Part shown: positions 56,866-64,000 of the stretch, one piece after another
How positions within the stretch are numbered: position 1 is the stretch's first letter
How the letters are laid out: each line of letters opens with the position of its first letter
Origin: Cheiracanthium punctorium
Taxonomy: Eukaryota > Arthropoda > Arachnida > Araneae > Cheiracanthiidae
Direction of reading: 5' to 3'
Assembly (NCBI GenBank): GCA_038373885.1
Contig: JAWZYV010006245.1
Location: 62,001 to 126,000 of the forward strand
DNA length: 64,000 nucleotides
Notes under the pieces: model-generated
What the model was told of the DNA's origin: nothing
Database searches by the model: none
Seen by the model: the letters and a program-made list of their open reading frames with translations, nothing else
Made by a program: the position numbers and the translations under genes

Positions 56866-57182
56866 GGAAAAAACGCTCAAAATACTGGTGTTAACCGATA
56901 AAGTAAATAAAAAACTTTGTAAAAAACACACTTAAGATGTTACAGGTAAGTAGATATGTACGTTTCGGCCAAAAAATTGTTTTGGCCTTCCTCAGTCAAA
57001 GCCCTTCGACATACGGAGCAGAAGGAACTGAAAAAAAGATCAGATCTTTTTTCAGTTCCTTCTGCTCCGTATGTCGAAGGGCTTTGACTGAGGAAGGCCA
57101 AAACAATTTTTTGGCCGAAACGTACGTATGTACTTACCTGTAACATCTTATGTGTGTTTCTTACAAAGTTTTTTATTTACTT
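56866..57182. repeat. Near-perfect long palindrome in BCAS3 intron 3
   Basis: 56901-57041 and 57043-57182 are inverted copies about a single central base (57042) with few differences; 69-codon frames on the two strands are almost the same. The direct repeat TTCCTACCAGGAT lies on both sides (56853-56865 and 57181-57193), suggesting an inserted unit of about 315 bp. Each arm contains TTTCGGCCAAAA...TTTTGGCC...TCCTCAG, i.e. on the opposite strand CTGAGGA, an 8-bp stem, then GAAAC. Confidence 0.9.
57088..57121 (+). ncRNA. Hammerhead-ribozyme-like core (unproven)
   Basis: CTGAGGA (57088-57094) fits CUGANGA. Stem II GGCCAAAA/TTTTGGCC (57096-57103, 57109-57116) is followed by GAAAC (57117-57121) and a possible short stem III with GUAC loop and GUA. 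Against it: an extra A before stem II, and the sequence before CTGAGGA does not pair well with that after GUA, so stem I is missing. The mirror copy is on the minus strand at 56962-56995. Confidence 0.3.
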
Positions 57183-57481
57183 CCTACCAGGATGTCAATG
57201 ATTTAAGTCAGTGATTTCAATCATGATTAAATTAATTATAAAAAATCTTTGATTTAAATCAAGAATGTACAATATCTGGCCCACAAGCCATTATTGGCTC
57301 AAGATCATAATTGCTGTTACATTGATATTTTTACTCTATTTGGAAATCCTCCTTTCTATATTATTAATTTTTTTTTAACTGTTGTCTTTTTTTTTTTTAA
57401 TGTAAAACAATTAGTACACAAAGCATGTATCCTGCATAAGCTTCATATAATTACTGATTGAAAATTAAATTTATGTTTGTA

Positions 57482-57946
57482 CAGTATGGAACCTCTTATC
57501 CGGAAACCAGTTATCTGGAAAACCTGTTATCCAGAATTATTTTTCAATTGATTAAATTCCTATTTTTTTCTGAAAGAAAAGCAAAAAGTGAGTTGTATTT
57601 TTGAGTGCTACAGCTATAATCTACAGCTACAATTTATTTTTATTACAGCTATAATTATTTTAAGTAAGCAATCTGGTAAGGTATTTTATTTAATTTTTTA
57701 GTGTGTGACTCTTTCAAGAAGTTATCATATATTTACTACTTCCTCTCTAAATGATTATTATTTATCTTTATTAAAGTTTTTTTTATATTATTTTTCTAGT
57801 ATATTAACAATTAATGTTTAATTCTAATCAAAAGTAGAGAGTGACATTTATGCTACCAATCAAATCAGTAGTTGTCATGTTAATCCACAACCAGTTATCC
57901 AGAAAACACCCAGTCACAACCATTCCGGATAACAGGTTCTATTCTG
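57482..57946. mobile_element. pogo/Tigger-like MITE
   Basis: The ends are CAGTATGGAACCTCTTATCC and the complement of CAGAATAGAACCTGTTATCC, with TA at both sides (57480-57481 and 57947-57948). CCAGTTATCC words recur inside. A single decayed end of the same type is at about 52120-52195. Confidence 0.85.
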
Positions 57947-58386
57947 TAATAACCTCTAAATTTTGAAAATATATTGAAAAAATTTAGGAAATTTCATTTT
58001 GATATCTAATTATAAATATTATATTTTATAAATTAAGTTTCTCTGCACTAGCTGTAGACTACAGAGCAGATTGCATTCAAAGTTTACAATGTGTTTGAAA
58101 ATCCTGTAGCATAAAAGCTAACATTCAGAGAAGAAAAGATTTAGCAAAATTATATTTAATTTTATCCTAATAAATGCAGGAATATCGTTAGAACATTTTG
58201 GAAAAAGGATTAAATGTGAATCAAAAATCCTTTGTTAATTTTATTGTTAGTGTCTGGCATAATTGCAAAGCTTATGGCATATTCAAAAAATCTGGAATGA
58301 CTCCACTCGACCTTCCGAACACTTATGATTAAAATCATTACTAAGCATTTAAATAAATTTTTATCGATGAATCATTCAGACATATA

Positions 58387-59353
58387 CAGTGGAACCCCGA
58401 TTTTACGTAACCCGTTTCGTACGTTATCCCGCTTCGTACGTTATTTTTTGTCGGTCCCGAGAAATTCCTATTCCGATAATGTTGAAAATACCTCGATTCT
58501 ACATCATTTACATCAAAAATAATTTTATTCGTGGATCAGTGCACTGCTCATGTTAATCTAATATTAAAGAACGTGCGTATGGAATTTTTCCCACCCAACT
58601 GTACCAGCTTACTTCAGCCTTGTGACTTGGGAATAATTCAATCCTTCAAAATGCATTATAGGAAGCAACTGGTAAGAAAAGCCCTTTCTGGACTTCATTC
58701 TGGTGAGTTTCAGGATGCTTGGAAAACGAAAATAAACGTGCTAGAAGCTCTTCATTTGATCTCATCAACGTGGAATAGTGTCGATAAAAAATGCATTTCA
58801 AATGCTTTTTTGAAGGGAGGATTTTCCAAATCTCACGTCGACGGTGAAGTGCCACCGGAAGAGCCCACTATGGAAGACTATAATAAAGAGGATGAATTTA
58901 AACTTGCAGACATCAATTTTGACGAGTACATTGATTGTGATAAGGATGTTACCGCTACTACAGACATTCAGAGTATTTCCAATTTGATTTCGCAGTATGA
59001 AAGTGAGGACGATATTGATGAAGACTCAGATAGTGAAGATCCAGAAGAAATCATGCCTTCTTCGGCAGAGGCCATTGCGAGTTTAAATAAAGAAATTTTT
59101 AACCAGACATGAAAATCAAGAAACAAATTTGCAAAAACTTGCATGTATTGAAAAAAGTATATGTGAAATTACACTTGAAAGGAAAAAGCAGTCAAAAATA
59201 ACAGATTTTTTTAAATAATATGGCATTGGTAAGTTTTTTTGTGTGTTTGTTTTCTTCATTTTTTTTTCCTATTGGACCCCGATTATACGTTTTCCCGTTT
59301 CGTACATTTTTTACCACTGGTCCCGTGAAAAACGTAAAATCGAGGTTCCACTG
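58387..59353 (+). mobile_element. Tigger (pogo superfamily) transposon, 5'-deleted
   Basis: The ends CAGTGGAACCCCGATTTTAC and the complement of CAGTGGAACCTCGATTTTAC differ at one position. TA at both sides (58385-58386 and 59354-59355). 967 bp, against roughly 2-3 kb for intact relatives. Confidence 0.92.
58522..59218 (+). pseudogene. Tigger transposase, C-terminal half
   Basis: ILFVDQCTAHV carries the second catalytic Asp of the DDE_1 domain. FFPPNCTSLLQPCDLGIIQS carries the third Asp (QPxD). There follow FKMHYRKQLVRKAL, a helical region and an acidic tail (EDDIDEDSDSEDPEE). The frame stays open to a stop at 59110. A +1 shift just before it would restore the usual Tigger ending KKQSKITDFFK (stop 59216-59218). 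The N-terminal CENP-B-like DNA-binding domain and the first catalytic Asp are deleted, so it cannot encode an active transposase. The frame has no ATG of its own at its start. The open frame suggests recent arrival rather than selection. Confidence 0.88.
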
Positions 59354-60278
59354 TATATCAAACTCAATCAAATGCACCGTTTAAACGCTTGTGCACTTTC
59401 AAGAATTTCTCTCCATATGCCATAATGTAAAAGTAATCTTTGTCGGAGCCCTGCTGAAAAACTATAAGTCCTATACACACCAAAATCAATACCGGTCTGA
59501 AGATGGTGGTTTATAAAATATATACCCAATTTGAGATCAATTGAATGTACCATTTGTTATGAGCTCAATCAAAAATGAGCTCGAAATGAGACTGAATTAT
59601 GAGATCAATCGAATGTACCATAGCGCACTTTCAAAAATTTCGCCTTATAGGCCGTGATGTAAAAGAAATTTTTGTCGTAGCCCTGTAAGAAATCTATATG
59701 GGGGGTAAGTTCTCTATGGGGGTAAGTTCTATACACACCAAAATCAATACCGGTCTTACGATGGTGGTTTATAACATATATATCCAATTTGAGTGCAATC
59801 GAATGTATCGTTTAAACGCTAGCGCACTTTCAAGAATTTCCCCCCATAGGCCATAATGTAAGAGAAATCTTTGTCATAGCCCTGTAGAAAAACTATTAGT
59901 CCTATACGCATCAAAATCAGTACTGGTCTCATGATGGTGGTTTATAACATAGATATCCAATTTGAGCTCCATCGAATGCGGAGCAATCAATTTAAGAGCT
60001 ATTGTGTTCACTCACATACACACATCTCATAAAAATAGCATAAATGAATTCAGAAGTCCTCAGAACATGTAAATAGACCAAAATTTCGAAGTCGAATTTT
60101 TTCAGGATGATAATACTTTCCTTACAGGGTACATGTTCGAAAAGTAAAAAGGGATGCAGATGTTGAGGGTTATGTGTTTCATATTAACTCTGTCTGTCCT
60201 CTAGTTTTTTTATCTTGATTTATGATGTCATATTTTATTTAGGCAAGATATCTGTATTATATTCTTTGTTCATTGCAG

Positions 60279-60379
60279 ATTACAGTCTTATACGAGAAGC
60301 AGGAGAACATAATGCAAATCACCCACCTCTTTTAATTGTTCTTGGATATACAAATGGTGTACAAATATGGTGCATTCCT
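60279..60379 (+). CDS. BCAS3: BCAS3 exon 4
   Basis: Acceptor TTCATTGCAG before 60279, donor CCT/GTGAGT at 60380. With the base carried over it starts DYSLIREAGEH and contains HPPLLIVLGYTNGVQIWCIP, matching the conserved PPLLIMIGYSDGMQVWSIP blade of BCAS3. It ends in phase 0. No exon 5 (expected to resemble SGEAQELFSVRHGPIR) was found before the window ends. Confidence 0.92.
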
Positions 60380-60420
60380 GTGAGTGTGCTTTAATATTCT
60401 CTCATAAAGAATTCATTTAA

Positions 60421-60929
60421 CCCTCTCATCACCGAATTATGAAAAATCAGACAAAAAAAATCTGTCGAGCATTGTATGGATCTGAAATACTATTATAAAT
60501 CATGCAAAAATATTTGTTTCTAATGTCCATTCATATTAGCTTTTTCTAATATTCATTTCTGCATTTTCGAAGCATTTTGTTACGCTAAAATGAATTTAAA
60601 AGGATGCACCTGTTAGGTAAAGGTTGAGGAATAAGAAAAAAACTATACTTACCTTAAAAAGAAAAAAAAAACTGCAAAAAAGCAGTGTCAATATTTTCTT
60701 AATTTTTCTCCTGAAGCAATGCAGCGAAAACTGTAAAAAAGGATCTAAATGGACTTGTACTGCAATCTAAACATGATTTATGCATCTAGTGAAGAGCCTC
60801 CTATACTTTCTACATGAATGAATGATATTGATATCACTGATAGAAAAAAATACTCCATTCAATTGTTTTCTCTCTCAATATTGCTATTTGTAGTAGGAGC
60901 CTCCTATGAGGTTCAGGATGACGAGAGGG
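60421..60929. mobile_element. piggyBac-like MITE, third family
   Basis: TTAA at 60417-60420 and 60930-60933. The ends are CCCTCTCATCACCG and GATGACGAGAGGG. It lies 41 bp after the exon 4 donor of BCAS3. Confidence 0.75.
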
Positions 60930-60933
60930 TTAA

Positions 60934-61799
60934 AAGCAGTACCGTTTAGTTTTGAACTGTTGATGTATGTTCTTGGAATATATTTATAATATACTTATTG
61001 GAATACTTTTGGTTTTTTTTTTTTTTCCACTATTTAACAACTAACAGTTGATTGGGCAGCTCTGATTTTACCAGTTTTTTCTAATAAGATTAAAAGTTGA
61101 AATAAAGGTTATTGTTAACAATAATAAGAGCAGTATAATCTGTATAATATTAAAATATATCTAAATTGTAACCTGTGTTACACAGATATAGACACTGATT
61201 CTCGTAATTTAGATACAGAGACAAAAATTGAAATTTTTTAATTTTTTTTTTTTTTTTTTTTTAAATTAAAGATGTTATGGCTGTTTTAATTAACATTCTT
61301 GAAATTTGAGGCTGCACATTAAATGTGTTAATTAGCAATTTCAACATACACTTATTTATATTTGCTACATCAGTAAAATACTAAAATTGTGCTACAAGTT
61401 ATTTAACGTTAATGAAGTGAATTAGAAAATAGAGTCAAAGGAAGCAAAGTTACTGAACTTTTAGCCAGCCAATTTATACATATTTCTGCCAGTCAGTTAT
61501 GTGAATTTTTAACTTACTTTGTTTTGAGATAATTCATATTTATAATTTTGGGGTTTGTATGTGGAAATAATCTTTTCCAAGAAAACCTGTGTTTCACAGT
61601 AAAAGTTTTAAAATTGTTTGATTCTATTTTAGACAGATTTCATTGTGTTTGCACAGTTATCTGTGATTATATGGATTAATTTGTAGTTTTGTAAGTAGTT
61701 TTGAAAATGAGAATATAGGTAATTCTTCCTTATTTTTATTTTTCTAATTTAGAATGTTTTATTTATTTTTGCTTGATGTACAGTTTCGTGCATATTAAT
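60934..61799. other. BCAS3 intron 4, simple AT-rich sequence
   Basis: Poly-T at about 61011-61027 and 61240-61262. No element ends or exon recognised. Confidence 0.5.
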
Positions 61800-62240
61800 T
61801 GAATCAAACATATATAGTTCTACAGGAGAGCTCAATAGATTTCCAATACGGAATGCTCTATGGGCAGTCATTCTTAAAAGTGTATTTTAGAGATATTTGG
61901 CTCTTTGAAAAGAAACAAAATGGATACATGTTATAAAGGATTACAAGATAAAGCTCCCCATTGAAAACATTGTCTGTATCATGAATAGTTCTACAGGAGC
62001 ACTCAAAATAATTCCAATATATTCAATGGCAGTTTAGTAAAAGGCATCCATTTAAAGTACAATACTTTCCTACTATGTAATATTAGCTAATAGTCCAACG
62101 ACAATCGTGTGCCTCCCTCAAAAGTTGTGCCAAAAGTCACCAATATTGGTGAGTTTTGAGATGAATAATACAATATGTGAGAAAAATATCTTACAAAAAA
62201 TGAACTGAGCTTGGCAATATTTTCATTAATGGGCAGGAAG
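61800..62240 (-). mobile_element. Family A fragment, diverged
   Basis: TTCTACAGGAG.ACTCAA, CCAATAC, TATGGGCAG.CATTC and GTGCCTCCCTCAAAAGTTGTGCC occur in the same order as in family A copy 3. Neither terminus is recognisable. Confidence 0.5.
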
Positions 62241-62367
62241 TCAAAAAAAAAAAAAAAAAAAAACCCTCATATGGTAATATTAAGGTAAGATGATTTCATT
62301 CAGAATTTTGAAAATTCATAACTCGCACTGTCATTAAATGATTAGGTGTGTTGTGTTGTGCTAAGGC

Positions 62368-63762
62368 CAGGGTTGGCAGGTTTATGACGCTTGACGGTTT
62401 TAACCATGGTTTAAACTGTTATGTCAAAAACTGTCAAGAACCTTAAATATTGCACTTTTAAATATATGCAAATTACATATATTGATTTATTTTAATGCAA
62501 TTATAAATATTGATTGATTGTTATTGATTATTAATATTAATCTACTACAAATATTGACTAGTAAAAATACTAATTGATTTCTTCAAAATTGCACACATTG
62601 TGAAATATTATAATATTTTAAGAAATATTGTAAACATCTTTTACACATTTTTTTATCAAGCATTTTGTCTAGAAACAGAAAAGAGAGTGGAAAAGTAATT
62701 TTATTACATATCTAATATGCTCAAAACATTATTCTTGCTGTTATAACATTAAAATTCTAAATTATCTATCTGCATCAAAAATTGGGACTGTCCTTAAAAT
62801 CTTCCATGGCTTGTAAGTTTCCCACATATAAAATACCAATACCATTTTCTGATAAATTTCAATGCTGCATTACATTTAATAAATTGGTTACATTCAATAA
62901 ATTGGTAATCTATATTGAATGGGGTTCCATTTTGAATGGGAAACTTTCTGACAATTAAAGGTGTTGATCTTTATTTCATTGTATTTAAATGACTGAAATT
63001 ATTATGTTATTCGTTTTTGCTTAAAACCCTTTCAATTTAGGTATTTAGATTAAATCAAACTAAGCTTAATATTTGCTTCTACAGAAAATGTTTAGCCATA
63101 CTTCAGTTTGAAAATTTTGAAAGACTGTCGAACATTATTTATATATTAACTCTCCCTCCAAATTATATGTATACTACTGAATTAAATTTTAAAATTTTTA
63201 TCTTGTAAATGGTATTTATTTATTTATACAAAGAAATGCACACTACCGACAATTATTAATGAGCCCAATAATTGTCATTTGTTGAGAAAACTGTCAATTT
63301 TTGATATAATAATTATTTTTCAATATAATTAACTTTAATTATGTATTTAGTTTAACCCTCCAAGCGGCTGAGACGTAAAATACCGTCAACTTCCTTCCAG
63401 TTTTCACGGCAATGCATCTATAACTTAAATTATTTATAACAGTCAGGTATCATAAAATATGTTCCAATATTAAAGCTTGTAAGTAATTTAGGAACTTGTT
63501 TTTTGATAATTACAAATCTTCAGAAATTTTTTTTATTTTTTGTTTAATTTTAGAGCTACATGAAAATTTCACAGTAAAAACAACTTTACATTATTTGCCC
63601 ATTTCCAGGACGCTCAGAGGGTTAATGCAAAATGAAAATATACTGCACAATTGGTTTACATATTGGTCTCTTTCTTTTATGGATTAGTTTTTTACGGTTT
63701 AAACCAGTTTTCAACAGTTTAAACCAGTTTTTGATGCTTGTCATGTCAAAAACCCAACCCTG
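62368..63762. mobile_element. hAT element with nested piggyBac-like MITE
   Basis: The ends are CAGGGTTGG and CCAACCCTG. Perfect duplication GCTAAGGC (62360-62367 and 63763-63770). TTTAAACTGT/ACAGTTTAAA words lie next to the ends. No transposase frame. Confidence 0.85.
63356..63621. mobile_element. piggyBac-like MITE, fourth family
   Basis: TTAA at 63352-63355 and 63622-63625. The ends are CCCTCCAAGCGGCTGAG and CGCTCAGAGGG. 266 bp, inside the hAT element. Confidence 0.75.
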
Positions 63763-64000
63763 GCTAAGGCAAATCTACGCAAGGGCTATCTGCTTGGGGG
63801 ATGTGTGTGTTCGAAAGTGTTTTATAATCCATACACTTGGCATGATTTATCTTTTTTGTTTTATCATGGCCTTTGTTAGTAGCTGCTTCTTGACAGGTCT
63901 CCGTACAATTTATCCTTCCTCACAAAGATTTTTGTGGACTGTGGTCAGTTGCAGATTAATTCCATCTTGCTGCAGTTTGCATGTGAGGTCTACAGCTGAC

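Larger units (their letters stand above)
58291..60147 (+). mobile_element. Rolling-circle-like element family B, copy 2
   Basis: It starts TCTGGAATGACTCCACTC and ends TGTTCGAAAAGTAA. ACCTTCCGAACA near the 5' end pairs with the 3' motif with one or two mismatches. At least three internal units of about 170-180 bp. It is interrupted by a Tigger element at 58387-59353, whose empty site is seen in copy 1 near 14752. Confidence 0.65.
50779..64000 (+). other. BCAS3: BCAS3 (rudhira) gene, 5' part: four coding exons
   Basis: The four exons join without frame breaks: 50779-50846 (phase 2), 51214-51268 (phase 0), 56057-56117 (phase 1), 60279-60379 (phase 0), with GT...AG at every intron. The joined product (about 95 residues) follows vertebrate BCAS3 block by block: RPQAV, SYVESVV, EVVPQ, K(E)TILW.KFE..DIND, PPLLIVLGYTNGVQIW.IP. 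BCAS3 is a WD40-type beta-propeller protein of about 900 residues that binds cytoskeleton and phosphoinositides, promotes directed cell migration, and works with PHAF1 at autophagosome-forming sites. Most of the propeller must lie to the right. The introns (367, 4788, 4161 and over 3620 bp) hold most of the transposons listed below. Confidence 0.85.

Noticed and set aside
56937..57146. 68-codon frames on both strands of the palindrome as real proteins
   Set aside because: They exist only because the DNA is palindromic. No known domain, and they cross the hairpin centre.

Overview
The window is nuclear DNA of an animal, most likely an arthropod. It is AT-rich, with long introns, and most of its length is transposons and their decayed remains. 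Only two host genes can be supported, both on the + strand. I cannot fix the species from the sequence; a chelicerate with a repeat-rich genome is a guess.

Genes. (1) 18784-19833 is a single-exon CDK5 activator (p35/CDK5R1 type), complete and intact. It sits in the only GC-rich island (about 17.7-19.9 kb) and has a promoter-like region carrying a CRE and an RFX X-box. (2) From 50779 to the right edge lies the 5' part of BCAS3 (rudhira). Its first four coding exons (50779-50846, 51214-51268, 56057-56117, 60279-60379) join in phase across introns of 0.4-4.8 kb, and the rest of the gene lies beyond the window.

Layout. 1-1.8 kb: nested small DNA transposons. 1831-16930 (arm L): one half of a large inverted repeat, swollen by later insertions. 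17-36 kb: the p35 gene, tandem arrays and MITEs. 36493-44440 (arm R): the other half of the inverted repeat. 44.4-50.5 kb: a 120-bp satellite, a Ty3/gypsy fragment and nested hAT elements. 50.5-64 kb: BCAS3, with introns full of transposons.

The two arms are the window's main large-scale structure. Once insertions marked by target-site duplications or by empty sites in the other arm are removed, both shrink to about 6 kb of collinear, inverted sequence flanking p35. Each arm therefore serves as a dated empty-site reference for the other. This makes it possible to define exactly one canonical Helitron (A/T target, TC...CTAG), two further rolling-circle-like families with an unusual TCTG...GTAA architecture, several hAT families with 8-bp duplications (nested up to three deep), a mariner inside a solo LTR, piggyBac-like TTAA MITEs, pogo/Tigger elements and a tRNA-derived SINE.

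Most unusual points: the inverted arms around p35; the duplicated start-codon region in the p35 leader; the two rolling-circle-like families with paired subterminal repeats and a terminal hairpin; and a near-perfect palindrome of about 280 bp in BCAS3 intron 3 that carries a hammerhead-ribozyme-like core on both strands.
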